This document shows positions 1 through 8,004 of a DNA stretch of 64,000 bases, one piece after another (position 1 is the first letter of the stretch; every line of letters starts with the position of its first letter). Location of the stretch: positions 115,377 through 179,376 of the forward strand of contig NZ_JASNNW010000004.1 of assembly GCF_030165005.1 (NCBI RefSeq). The letters are read 5' to 3'. The notes beneath the pieces are model-generated. The model saw only the letters and a list, made by a program, of their open reading frames with translations. It ran no database searches and had not been told where the DNA came from. The stretch comes from Blastococcus capsensis. GTDB lineage: Bacteria > Actinomycetota > Actinomycetes > Mycobacteriales > Geodermatophilaceae. Made by a program: the position numbers and the translations under genes.

Positions 1-1660
1 CCTCGGCCTGGGACACGGCCTTGTTGGCCTCCTTCACCGCGGCGTCGAGCTCGGCGAGCACCTCGGGGTCCTCGCGCAGCTGCGCAGGCGTGAGGCCGGC
101 GTCCTTGCCCTTGGACTCCAGCCACTGCGGGAGCGCCTCCTCGTCGAGGGTGACCAGCGCCGCGATGAACGGGCGCTGATCCCCGACGACGATGCACTGG
201 CTGACCAGGCGGTGGGCCCGGATCCGGTCCTCGAGCACCGCGGGGGCGACGTTCTTGCCGCCCGACGTCACCAGGATCTCCTTCTTCCGGCCGGTGATCT
301 TCAGGAAGCCGTCGGCGTCCAGCTCACCGATGTCGCCGGTGTGGAAGAAGCCCTCGGAGTCGATGGCCTCCTTCGTCGCGTCCTCGTTGCGCCAGTAGCC
401 GCGCATGACGATGCCGCCCTTGATGAGCACCTCGCCGTCCTCGGCGATCCGGAACTCCACGCCGGGCAGCGGGCGCCCGACGGTGCCGATGCGCAGTGCC
501 TCGTCGTGGTTGACCGACGCGGCGGCGGTGGTCTCGGTCAGGCCGTAGCCCTCGAAGACGGTGACGCCGATGCCCCGGTAGAAGTGGCCGAGCCGCTCGC
601 CGAGGGGGGCGCCGCCGGAGATGGCGCCCTGGCAGCGGCCACCGAGCGCCGCACGGAGCTTGCCGTAGACGAGCTTGTCGAAGAGGGCGTGCTGAGCGCG
701 CAGCGCCAACCCGGGACCGCCGGTGTCCTGGGCACGGGACCACTCGATGGCCACCTGGGCCGCTCTGTCGAAGATCTTGCCCTTGCCGTCGCCCTCCGCC
801 TTGGCCTTGGCGGAGTTGTAGACCTTCTCGAAGACGCGGGGGACGGCGAGGACGAAGGAGGGCTTGAACGCCCCGAGGTCCTCGACCAGGTTCTTCACGT
901 CCGGCGTGTGCCCGATGACGGTGCGGTTCTTGACGGCGCCGACCTGCAGGACGCGGGCCAGCACGTGTGCCAGCGGGATGAACAGCAGCAGGGAGCCCTG
1001 GACACCCATGAACCGGTCCAGCAGCGTGATGCCGTTGCCGATCTCGAACAGGAAGTTGGCGTGGGTCAGCTCGCAACCCTTGGGCCGACCGGTGGTGCCG
1101 CTGGTGTAGATCAGCGTCGCCACGCTCTCGGGGCCGAGCGTGGCGCGGCGGGCGTCCAGCTCGCTGTCGGGGACGTCCGCGCCGGCCGCCGTCAGCTGGT
1201 CGATCGCGCCGTCGTCGATGACGTGCACGGTCTTCAGCTCCGGCGCATGGTCGCGCACCGAGGCGATCGCCTCGGCGTGCTCGTCGCGCTCCACGACGGC
1301 GGCGGTGGCGCCGGAGTCGGCCAGGATCCAGGCGACCTGATCGGCACTGGAGGTCTCGTAGACGGGGACGACGACCGCGCCGGCGGTCCAGATGGCGAAG
1401 TCGAGGACCGTCCACTCGTACCGGGTCCTGGCCTGCAGCGCGACCCGGTCACCGGCGGCCACGCCGGACGCGATCAGCCCCTTGGCGACCCCGCGGACCT
1501 CCTCGCCGAACTGTCCCCAGGTGACGTCGGTCCACCGGCCGTCCACCTGGCGGCGCAGGCCGACCTCGTTGCCGTGCTGGGCGACGTTGGTGGTGAGCAT
1601 GTCGGTCAGGGCCTCGTCGGCTCCGACCTGGTAGGTCGCTGGAACGCTGAACTCGCGCAC
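1..1660 (-). CDS. fadD15: Long-chain fatty-acid--CoA ligase, FadD15-like (3'-truncated by window edge)
   Basis: Activates long-chain fatty acids to acyl-CoA through an acyl-AMP intermediate at the cytoplasmic face of the membrane. The GTG start at 1660 is preceded by GGAGAGG at a normal distance, and 553 codons are visible before the window ends; family members are about 600 residues, so roughly the last 50 are missing. The AMP-binding signature YTSGTTGRPKG lies near residue 184, GYGLTET near 369, and the GEVLIKGG...GYW and hinge GRKKE motifs follow. It is divergent from the SRPBCC gene at 1817. In mycobacteria fadD15 (Rv2187) neighbours the same SRPBCC and ArsA-like genes, which supports the orthology. 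The enzyme class is certain; the exact FadD subtype is inferred from sequence style and context. Confidence 0.92.
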   Translation of the reverse strand, partial: MREFSVPATYQVGADEALTDMLTTNVAQHGNEVGLRRQVDGRWTDVTWGQFGEEVRGVAKGLIASGVAAGDRVALQARTRYEWTVLDFAIWTAGAVVVPVYETSSADQVAWILADSGATAAVVERDEHAEAIASVRDHAPELKTVHVIDDGAIDQLTAAGADVPDSELDARRATLGPESVATLIYTSGTTGRPKGCELTHANFLFEIGNGITLLDRFMGVQGSLLLFIPLAHVLARVLQVGAVKNRTVIGHTPDVKNLVEDLGAFKPSFVLAVPRVFEKVYNSAKAKAEGDGKGKIFDRAAQVAIEWSRAQDTGGPGLALRAQHALFDKLVYGKLRAALGGRCQGAISGGAPLGERLGHFYRGIGVTVFEGYGLTETTAAASVNHDEALRIGTVGRPLPGVEFRIAEDGEVLIKGGIVMRGYWRNEDATKEAIDSEGFFHTGDIGELDADGFLKITGRKKEILVTSGGKNVAPAVLEDRIRAHRLVSQCIVVGDQRPFIAALVTLDEEALPQWLESKGKDAGLTPAQLREDPEVLAELDAAVKEANKAVSQAE

Positions 1661-1816
1661 GCTCGGTCCTCTCCTTCCCGCCGGCCGCCGGCACCGTCGC
1701 CCGCGGCCCCGGAACGGGAACGTCGGGCGTCAATCTAGCGGCTCGTGCTACCGGGCAGTAGCTCAGCGCTGTACCGAGGAGGGTCCACCGGACCCGGAGC
1801 GGATAGCCTGCTGCCC

Positions 1817-2248
1817 ATGGCGGACCAGTCCACCCAGTCGATCGTCGTCGAGGCGCCTGCGGCCGAGGTCATGGCGGTGATCGCTGATTTCCCCGCGTAC
1901 CCGCAGTGGGTCGCCGCCGCCAAGAAGGTCGAGGTCATCGAGACCGGTGCGGACGGCCGCGCCCGCCGGGTGCACTTCGTGCTCGACGCCGGAGCCGTCA
2001 AGGACGACTACGTCCTCGAGTACACCTGGGACGACGACCGCCGCGTCTCCTGGACCCTGGTCACCGGGCAGATGCAGAAGCGCCAGGAGGGCTCCTACAC
2101 CCTGGTCGGGACCGGGGGGCGGACCGAGGTGACCTACTCGATCACCATCGACCTCTCCATCCCGATGCTGGGGATGATCAAGCGCAAGGCGGAGAAGGTC
2201 ATCCTGGACACCGCGCTCAAGGAGCTCAAGAAGCGCGTCGAGGCCTGA
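1817..2248 (+). CDS. SRPBCC / cyclase-dehydrase family protein (Rv2185c-like)
   Basis: A 143-residue single-domain START/Bet v1-like protein expected to form a helix-grip fold with a hydrophobic ligand cavity. The N-terminus SIVVEAPAAEVMAVIADF is the typical opening strand-helix, and VSWTLVTGQ...GSYTL and TEVTYSI are the central strands of coenzyme Q-binding/polyketide cyclase relatives. ATG at 1817 is used; the frame is open further upstream but without family similarity. It lies between fadD15 and an ArsA-like gene, the arrangement of Rv2185c (TB16.3) in M. tuberculosis. The ligand is unknown; a lipid or isoprenoid carrier role is only suggested by the neighbours. Confidence 0.85.
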   Translation: MADQSTQSIVVEAPAAEVMAVIADFPAYPQWVAAAKKVEVIETGADGRARRVHFVLDAGAVKDDYVLEYTWDDDRRVSWTLVTGQMQKRQEGSYTLVGTGGRTEVTYSITIDLSIPMLGMIKRKAEKVILDTALKELKKRVEA

Positions 2249-2253
2249 CCCGC

Positions 2254-3402
2254 GTGCGCACGCTGCTGGTCACCGGTCCCGGCGGTGCCGGGACGTCGAC
2301 CGTGGCGGCGGCGGCCGCGGCCAGGTCCGCGCTCGAGGGACGCCGCACGGTGCTGCTCTCACGGCAGGACCTTGCGCTGCGCGGGCTCGACGCGGTGCCC
2401 AGGCTCCGTGCGCAGCGGGTGGGGGGCGGCCGCGCCGTCCAGGACCTGTGGGGGGCGCACGCCGACGCGCTGGGCGTTCTGCTGCCGCACCCGATCCTCC
2501 CGCCCGCCACCTCGGTGGTGCCCCTGCCGGGTGCCGACGCCCTCGCCCTGCTCGCTGCGCTCGGCACGGCCGATGCCGACGTGGTGGTGGTCGACGCCGG
2601 GCCGCTGCGCGACGGACTCGCGATGGCCGCACTTCCCGGAGACCTCCGCTGGTGGCTCGGCCAAGCCCTGCCCCCCACCGTGCGGGCGCTGACGGCGGTC
2701 CGGACGGCGGCCGTGGCGGCCGGCGGCGCCCGGCGCGGCCCGCTCGACGCCGTGCTGGACGTCGTCCCCGCGGCCGAGCGACTGCTGGCCGCCGACCGGC
2801 TGGCCGACCCGGCCACGACGGCGGTATGGCTGACCGCCGATGCCCGCGAGGCCGCGGTTCCCGCGCTCCGGAGGGCGGCGTCCGTGCTGGCGCTGCACGG
2901 GCTCCGCCCGGCGGCACTGGTCACCCGGGCGCTCCCCGCAGGCGGGACGGGGGAGTGGTGGATGCGCCGGGCCGCCGAGCAGGAGGCGGCGCTGGGCCGG
3001 CTCGCGGAGGTGGCTCCGCTGCACGTCGTTCCCGAACTGCCCGGCACGCCGTCGGACGTGACCGACGCGGTGGCGCTCCTCGGCGGGCTGCACCTCCCCG
3101 AGCGCGGTGGGCCGCCGCCGGCCACCCCGCAGCGGCAGCCGGGTGGGTGGCAGCTGACCGTGGCACTGCCCTTCGCCGACCGCACGGAGGTGGGCCTGAC
3201 CCGGTGGGGCGACGACCTCGTGATCGGCGTGGGGGAGGATCGGCGTTCGCTGCGCCTGGACTCGTTGCTGCGCCGGTGCGAGGTGACGGGGGGCCGGATG
3301 GTCTCGCCCGGGACAGCCGACGCGCGGCTGGAGATCAGCTTCCGCCCGGATCCGCAGCAGTGGCCCGCCGACCTCCTGGCGGCCGAGGGGAGGAACACAT
3401 GA
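2254..3402 (+). CDS. ArsA/GET3-like ATPase homologue with degenerate P-loop (Rv2184c-like)
   Basis: A 382-residue protein of the ArsA anion-pump ATPase superfamily. GTG at 2254 begins 6 nt after the SRPBCC stop. The P-loop position (residues 8-16) reads GPGGAGTST: the glycines are kept, but both the signature lysine of deviant Walker A (KGGxGK) and the invariant catalytic lysine are replaced. A DVVVVDAGP stretch near residue 110 corresponds to Walker B/switch II. The C-terminal ~80 residues (GWQLTVALPF...VGLTRWGDDLVI) form an ArsA-associated HSP20-like beta domain. The stop overlaps the next ATG (ATGA). It is probably ATPase-impaired, or uses nucleotide atypically, in a membrane or lipid complex with its neighbours; the function is unproven. 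Confidence 0.8.
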   Translation: MRTLLVTGPGGAGTSTVAAAAAARSALEGRRTVLLSRQDLALRGLDAVPRLRAQRVGGGRAVQDLWGAHADALGVLLPHPILPPATSVVPLPGADALALLAALGTADADVVVVDAGPLRDGLAMAALPGDLRWWLGQALPPTVRALTAVRTAAVAAGGARRGPLDAVLDVVPAAERLLAADRLADPATTAVWLTADAREAAVPALRRAASVLALHGLRPAALVTRALPAGGTGEWWMRRAAEQEAALGRLAEVAPLHVVPELPGTPSDVTDAVALLGGLHLPERGGPPPATPQRQPGGWQLTVALPFADRTEVGLTRWGDDLVIGVGEDRRSLRLDSLLRRCEVTGGRMVSPGTADARLEISFRPDPQQWPADLLAAEGRNT

Positions 3403-3719
3403 CCACCGGTGCCGACTGGCTCGACCAGGCCCGCCACCTGTTCGACGTCGTGCGCGCCGGCGCGGAGCCCCGCCCGGTGGCGGCCGAGGGGGACCACGGC
3501 GGCGACTGCCGCTGGTGCCCGGTCTGCCAGACGGCGGCGGTGCTGCGGGGCGAGCGCCCGGAGGTGACCGCGGCGCTGGCCGACGTCCTCGCGACGACGG
3601 CGGCCGCGCTGCGGACCTTCGCGGAGGGCCACGACGCGGCGCCCCCGGCCGATCCGGCGCCGGCGGAGGACGACGGGCCCGAGGAGCAGCCGGGCGTCCA
3701 GCGGATCGACATCGCGTGA
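3399..3719 (+). CDS. Small conserved protein with CxxCPxC motif (Rv2183c-like)
   Basis: A 106-residue protein translationally coupled to the ArsA-like gene upstream (4-nt overlap) and the ROK kinase downstream (4-nt overlap). The central DCRWCPVCQ near residue 37 is a CxxCPxC knuckle that could bind zinc or act as a redox site. Helices follow (PEVTAALADVLATTAAALRTF), then a disordered acidic Pro/Ala tail. Position and motif match Rv2183c of M. tuberculosis. The function is unknown; tight coupling to the SRPBCC and ArsA-like genes suggests a shared complex. Confidence 0.82.
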   Translation: MTTGADWLDQARHLFDVVRAGAEPRPVAAEGDHGGDCRWCPVCQTAAVLRGERPEVTAALADVLATTAAALRTFAEGHDAAPPADPAPAEDDGPEEQPGVQRIDIA

Positions 3720-4705
3720 CCGAGCCGGATGTGACGGCGCTGCCGGCGCTCGGCATCGACATCGGCGGCACCAAGGTCGCGGGCGGGCTGGTCGCACCGG
3801 ACGGCACCATCCTGGCCACCGCCCGCCGCGCCACGCCGGGCGCATCGGTGAGCGAGACCGAGGATGCCATCGCCGCCGTCGTCGATGAGCTGGCGAACGG
3901 GTATCCGGGAGAGCTGGTCGGGGTCGGCGTCGGCGCCGCCGGCTGGTTCGACCGCACCGGCGACACCGTGCTGTTCAGCCCGCACCTGGCCTGGCGGAAC
4001 TCCACGCTGCGCAAGGACCTCGGCGCGCGGCTGCAGCGCCCGCTCTGGGTGGGGAACGACGCCGACGCCGCGGCCTGGGCGGAGTACCGCTACGGCGCCG
4101 CGCAGGGCGCCGATCTCGCCCTGATGGTCACGTTGGGCACGGGCATCGGGGGCGGCATCGTCCTCGACGGGCGCCTGCGCCGCGGCTCGCACGGCGTCGC
4201 GGGGGAGTGGGGGCACATGCGCGTGGTCCCCGACGGCCGGCTGTGCGCCTGCGGCAACCGCGGCTGCTGGGAGCAGTACGCCAGCGGGACCGCTCTGGGG
4301 CAGACGGCGCGCGAGGTGGCCCGCACGTCACCGGCCGCGGCGGCGCTGCTGCTGGAGCGGGTGGACTGCGAACCGGACCGGCTCACCGGAGAGCACGTGG
4401 CCCGCGCCGCCTACGACGGCGACCCGCTGGCGCTGGAACTGGTCACCGAGGTGGGCTACTGGCTCGGGCAGGGGATCGCCGACCTCGCCGCCGTGCTCGA
4501 CCCCGAGGTCGTCGTGATCGGCGGTGGGGTGAGCGTGCTGGGCGAGATGGTGCTGCGCCCGGCCCGTGAGCGGCTGGAGCGCGCGCTCCCCGGCCGCGGA
4601 TTCCGCCCCGGGCCGCGAGTGGTCGCCGCGGCGCTGGGTGCGCAGGCCGGGATCGTCGGCTCGGCCGACCTGGTGCGGAAGGCAGTCGCCGAGGGGGAGG
4701 CATAG
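3716..4705 (+). CDS. glk: ROK-family glucokinase
   Basis: Phosphorylates glucose (or a related sugar) with ATP or polyphosphate at the entry of glycolysis. It is 329 residues long, typical for actinobacterial GlkA. The phosphate-1 motif DIGGTK is at 15-20; GNDADAAAWAEY contains the catalytic aspartate of the ROK signature; GEWGHM supplies the zinc histidine, and CACGNRGCWE (177-186) is the ROK zinc motif CxCGxxGCxE. The GTG start overlaps the preceding stop. The first ~10 residues are dispensable, so the true start could be slightly downstream. It ends a four-gene co-directional cluster; a lower-GC accessory segment follows after 270 bp. Confidence 0.9.
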   Translation: MTEPDVTALPALGIDIGGTKVAGGLVAPDGTILATARRATPGASVSETEDAIAAVVDELANGYPGELVGVGVGAAGWFDRTGDTVLFSPHLAWRNSTLRKDLGARLQRPLWVGNDADAAAWAEYRYGAAQGADLALMVTLGTGIGGGIVLDGRLRRGSHGVAGEWGHMRVVPDGRLCACGNRGCWEQYASGTALGQTAREVARTSPAAAALLLERVDCEPDRLTGEHVARAAYDGDPLALELVTEVGYWLGQGIADLAAVLDPEVVVIGGGVSVLGEMVLRPARERLERALPGRGFRPGPRVVAAALGAQAGIVGSADLVRKAVAEGEA

Positions 4706-4978
4706 TCAGTACTGCGGCCACCAATGTTCGCCCTGCCGATGCAGCGGGCGGTGGCTGGGTGTCCCTGAGCGACCCACTATGAGACACCGCTGGCTAGGAA
4801 GACGTCGGATAGCGCCGCCGGACCGGGCGCGACCGGACGGCTATCGCTTCCTGCCAGGCTGTATCACTCGATCTCGTGAGGACCGATGACTCTGCGAGGC
4901 AGTTTTGTCGGTGGGAGGCTGTAGACAACCGGTGTGCGTAAGTCGCGCAACGCTGTGGAGAACGTGTGGGAGGTCCAG

Positions 4979-5158
4979 ATGTCGCCAGTCGTCACGGTGA
5001 CGCGCGCTGAGCTTGAGGACCGCCGCCGCGCGCTCCTGGGTGAACTGGGGTTGTCCCTCGAGGAGTTCGAGGCCCTGGCGGACACCCGCACGCTGACCGG
5101 CCACGAGTTCGATGTGAAGGAAGAGCTGGACGAGATCGCTTTCCTGCTAGGTGAGTAG
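4979..5158 (+). CDS. Small acidic protein, first gene of an unknown two-gene module
   Basis: A 59-residue protein starting at ATG 4979 behind a good GGGAGG ribosome site; an upstream GTG in the same frame lacks one. It has no membrane segment. The sequence is mostly helical and rich in Glu/Leu (LEDRRRALLGELGLSLEEFEALAD), like an antitoxin N-terminus or a small adaptor. Its last 8 nt overlap the start of the 240-aa gene, so the pair is probably translated together. I do not recognise the family. The two-gene layout resembles a toxin-antitoxin or accessory cassette, but nothing in the sequence proves it. Confidence 0.7.
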   Translation: MSPVVTVTRAELEDRRRALLGELGLSLEEFEALADTRTLTGHEFDVKEELDEIAFLLGE

Positions 5159-5873
5159 AGCCGGCGAGCCGGCGGACTCACTTGAGGCGGCGTCGGCCAA
5201 GTTCGCGACGGCGATCCAGGACACCCTTGACGGGGTGCTTCCGGGTGAGCGCGAGATCATCTCACGCCGAGCGCCGGACCTCGAGCGTTACGTCGTAGGG
5301 CCTCAGGGCCGAGAAGGGATCCCTCTTCTCGTCGGTGCCGAGCCGCTCGCCACGTTGAGTCTGTCGATGTACCTCAGCCTGGACAGAAGCGGCACCTTTT
5401 TGAAGACAGTGCGATCAGACATGGCTGTGAAGTCCACACTTGATCGCACGCCGCTGATCAGGCTCGACTACCGCGCTGATATGGGGAGGGCGCCCACCTC
5501 GCACTGGCAGGTTCACGCTGAGCGAGGTGCCTTCTCGCATCTGCTCGCCCGTGCGCATGCGGTCGACCCCGCCCGGGTCAGGAAGCCGCACGATCTATCG
5601 TCCCTGCACATTCCTGTGGGAGGCGAGCGGTTCCGTCCCTGCCTAGAGGACTTGTTGCAGTTCCTCGTCCAGGAGTGCGGCGTGGACAGCAAAGACGGCT
5701 GGCTCGATGTAGTGGAGCGCGGACGCAAGCTTTGGCGCCATCGCCAGCTCAGGGCCACCATTCGCGATGCGCAGGAGGAGACCGCAGACGTCCTCCGGGG
5801 TCTCGGATGGTCCGTCGAAGCCACGCCCAACGTGCAGTCGGACGAGTACACCCCGACGTTCGTCCGGTGGTAA
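5151..5873 (+). CDS. Hypothetical protein, second gene of an unknown two-gene module
   Basis: A 240-residue soluble protein beginning at GTG 5151 inside the end of the 59-aa gene. The base composition and codon use are visibly less GC-extreme than in flanking genes (several AT-ending codons), which suggests acquisition by transfer. The N-terminal half is acidic; the middle has DYRADMGRAPTSHWQVHAERGAF, with clustered His, Trp and Arg that could be catalytic or nucleic-acid binding; the C-terminal third is helical and charged (WLDVVERGRKLWRHRQLRATIRDAQEE). No signal peptide or membrane span is present. I do not recognise the family. A toxin, effector or defence protein is possible but unsupported beyond the layout. 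Confidence 0.65.
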   Translation: MSRAGEPADSLEAASAKFATAIQDTLDGVLPGEREIISRRAPDLERYVVGPQGREGIPLLVGAEPLATLSLSMYLSLDRSGTFLKTVRSDMAVKSTLDRTPLIRLDYRADMGRAPTSHWQVHAERGAFSHLLARAHAVDPARVRKPHDLSSLHIPVGGERFRPCLEDLLQFLVQECGVDSKDGWLDVVERGRKLWRHRQLRATIRDAQEETADVLRGLGWSVEATPNVQSDEYTPTFVRW

Positions 5874-5989
5874 CGCGACTGGCAGTCTGCGCGCCGCGAG
5901 GCATGCCGGTCACGTGCGAGGAGAGCCTCGACTCGTGTTGCCCTTGAGCACCATCATGTCCTTCACGGCGAACGTCTCTGGACGCGGCA

Positions 5990-7249
5990 CTACTCCTCCT
6001 GAGCCAGCTCGCGGGCCAGCTGCTCCAGGAACAGGCCGATGTCGGTGACGATGCCCATCGCCTGGGCGCTGCCCCGGTCGGCCAGCTTGGTCACCGTGGC
6101 GGGGTTGATGTCCACGCACACCAGCGGGATGGACGCCGGCAGCAGGTTCCCGGTCGCGATGGAGTGCAGCATGGTGGCGACCATGATCGCGAACCCGACG
6201 TCGTGCAGCTGGGCCCGCATCGCGCGCTGACCCTCGATGACGTCGGTGTGCACGTCGGGCAGCGGGCCGTCGTCGCGCACGGAGCCCACCAGCACGAACG
6301 GCTTGTCCGCCTCGACCATGGCGTGCATGACGCCGCCGGTGAGGACGCCGGAGTCGACGGCCGCCCGGATGGAGCCCGCCGCCCGGATGGTGTTGATCGC
6401 CCGGATGTGGTGCTCGTGGCCGTGCGGCACTCCCGATCCCTTCGCCAGGTCCACGCCCAGCGAGGTGCCGAACAACGCCGACTCGATGTCGTGGGTGGCC
6501 AGGGCGTTCCCGGCGAACAGGACGTCGACGTAGCCGGCGCGGACCAGGCGCACCATGGCGGGGGAGGCGCCGGTGTGCACCACCGCCGGGCCGCCGACCC
6601 ACAGCACCCGCTTGCCGGCGGCCTTCACCTCGCGCATCCGCTCGGCGATCTGCCGGACCAGAAGAGCCTGGGGTTTCTCGCTGGACACCGCCGAGGACAT
6701 GAAGCCGAAGTCGTCCTCGTCGCCCCGCGGCGGCGCCGGTGGCAGCTCGACCCGGACCCCGGCCGCACCGCACACCACGGCGTCGCCGGCGCGGACGTCG
6801 CTGACCGGGACCGTGCGCACGACGGCTCCCCCGCCCGCCTCGCCGGCCTCCTCGGTGACCACCAGGCCGCAGTCCATCTCGGGGTTGCCCACCCGCAGCC
6901 ACTCCCGGTCGAACCGGACGAGGGTGTCCAGGTTCGTCGTGGAGTAGAAGTCGTCGGGGAAGACGCCGTCCGCCGGGGCCGGCCGGGTGGTGGCGTTGCC
7001 CGGATCGACGGGATTCGCACCGTGCACCTGGACGCGCATCAGGATGCGGTCCAGTCGCTCCGCTGCGTCGGCGCGGATCTCGATCCGCGCCGTCGACGCG
7101 TCCTCGTGCTCCCGCCCGAGGTCCAGGCTGGTGATCCGGTAGTCGCCGCCGTACTCCAGCACGTCGTCGAGCACCCGGGCCAGGATCCCGGTGTCCATGA
7201 GGTGGCCGGTCAGCGCGACCGTGGCGGTGTGCGGGCTCACCAGCCGCAC
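5990..7249 (-). CDS. TIGR00300 family protein, archaeal-type ornithine cyclodeaminase (LOR/SDH domain)
   Basis: Expected to convert L-ornithine to L-proline and ammonia using NAD, by similarity to the TIGR00300/archaeal ornithine cyclodeaminase family; some relatives carry an extra arginine dihydrolase domain that is absent here. The 419-residue protein opens with the LOR/SDH N-terminal domain (TATVALTGHLMDTGILARVLD, residues 8-28) followed by the Rossmann-like C-terminal region (VLWVGGPAVVHTG; LFAGNALATHDIES; LVCVDINPATVTKL). GTG 7249 fits the domain start, although no strong Shine-Dalgarno is visible. The stop at 5990 is 117 bp from the accessory pair's end, convergent to it. Family assignment is confident; the substrate is inferred. 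Confidence 0.8.
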   Translation of the reverse strand: MRLVSPHTATVALTGHLMDTGILARVLDDVLEYGGDYRITSLDLGREHEDASTARIEIRADAAERLDRILMRVQVHGANPVDPGNATTRPAPADGVFPDDFYSTTNLDTLVRFDREWLRVGNPEMDCGLVVTEEAGEAGGGAVVRTVPVSDVRAGDAVVCGAAGVRVELPPAPPRGDEDDFGFMSSAVSSEKPQALLVRQIAERMREVKAAGKRVLWVGGPAVVHTGASPAMVRLVRAGYVDVLFAGNALATHDIESALFGTSLGVDLAKGSGVPHGHEHHIRAINTIRAAGSIRAAVDSGVLTGGVMHAMVEADKPFVLVGSVRDDGPLPDVHTDVIEGQRAMRAQLHDVGFAIMVATMLHSIATGNLLPASIPLVCVDINPATVTKLADRGSAQAMGIVTDIGLFLEQLARELAQEE

Positions 7250-7320
7250 GCTAGTGGAAGGAGGCCGTCCATCCCGCCCGTCGCGCGCTGGAGACGGTGC
7301 CGGCCCCCGTTCACGAGTCC

Positions 7321-8004
7321 CTAGACGACGGCGCCGTCGTCCCCGTCATCGGCCGACCGGTCGCCCATGCGCGACACGAGCAGGGCGACGCCACCGGCGA
7401 TGACGACCACGCCGAGCACGAGGCCCGTGTCGGCCGACAGCCCCAGCACGCTCGGGGCCCCGACCAGCAGGATGCCCGCGACGACGAGCAGCACGGCGTA
7501 GAGAGCGGCGGGCGCGGGGACCGGGAGCGGCGGGGGCGGCGGGGGCTCGTAGTGCTCGTCGGGCCGGTCGAGGATCGGGATCTCGTGCGGCGCGGGCGGA
7601 GGGGTGTCGACCGGTGTGCCCGCGCCGGGCCCGGGACCGTGCTCGGCCTCGAATGCCGCGACGATCCGCCGCCACTCGGCGTCCTCGTCGACCGCGGGAC
7701 GGCCGGCCTGGCGCACGACGCGTGGCTCGACGGGGTGCTCGTCGGCGTACTGGTCGACCAGCCCGCGCGCTTCGGCCCGGCGGGCCCGGTCGACGAACAG
7801 CCGGTCCGACGGCGGGCTGGGCAGGAACACCGACCGCGTGTAGGGCGCGACGTCGGCGGACGGCTCCAGGTAGGCGGCGATCCCGGCGGCCTCGAGGACG
7901 TCGAGCAGGTGCTCACCCACGCGCGGGTCCACGTCCCGCACCGGGCTCCACAGCGTCGCCCGGAGCCCGTTGTCACGGCGGCCGCGGCCGCTGCCGCCGG
8001 TCAT
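7321..8004 (-). CDS. Hypothetical protein with proline-rich linker and two C-terminal membrane helices
   Basis: A 227-residue protein whose ATG overlaps the stop of the upstream hydrolase by 4 nt, so the two form an operon. Residues 1-110 look soluble: a repeated-strand region (VGEHLLDVLEAAGIAAYLEP) recalls the DUF2007-like fold seen in small actinobacterial proteins. A proline-rich tract (EPPPPPPLPVPAPA) follows, then two hydrophobic helices near 165-182 and 192-210. The topology suggests a cytosolic N-terminal domain anchored by a hairpin. The function is unknown. Confidence 0.75.
   Translation of the reverse strand: MTGGSGRGRRDNGLRATLWSPVRDVDPRVGEHLLDVLEAAGIAAYLEPSADVAPYTRSVFLPSPPSDRLFVDRARRAEARGLVDQYADEHPVEPRVVRQAGRPAVDEDAEWRRIVAAFEAEHGPGPGAGTPVDTPPPAPHEIPILDRPDEHYEPPPPPPLPVPAPAALYAVLLVVAGILLVGAPSVLGLSADTGLVLGVVVIAGGVALLVSRMGDRSADDGDDGAVV

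Noticed and set aside
212..1738. A long plus-strand open frame opposite fadD15.
   Set aside because: It is antisense to a clear acyl-CoA ligase; no ribosome site or family similarity.
5874..5989. A short open tail resembling a protein C-terminus (KDMMVLKGN) on the minus strand after the TIGR00300 gene.
   Set aside because: No start, no recognisable family and only about 25 codons; it may be debris of the inserted module but cannot be supported.
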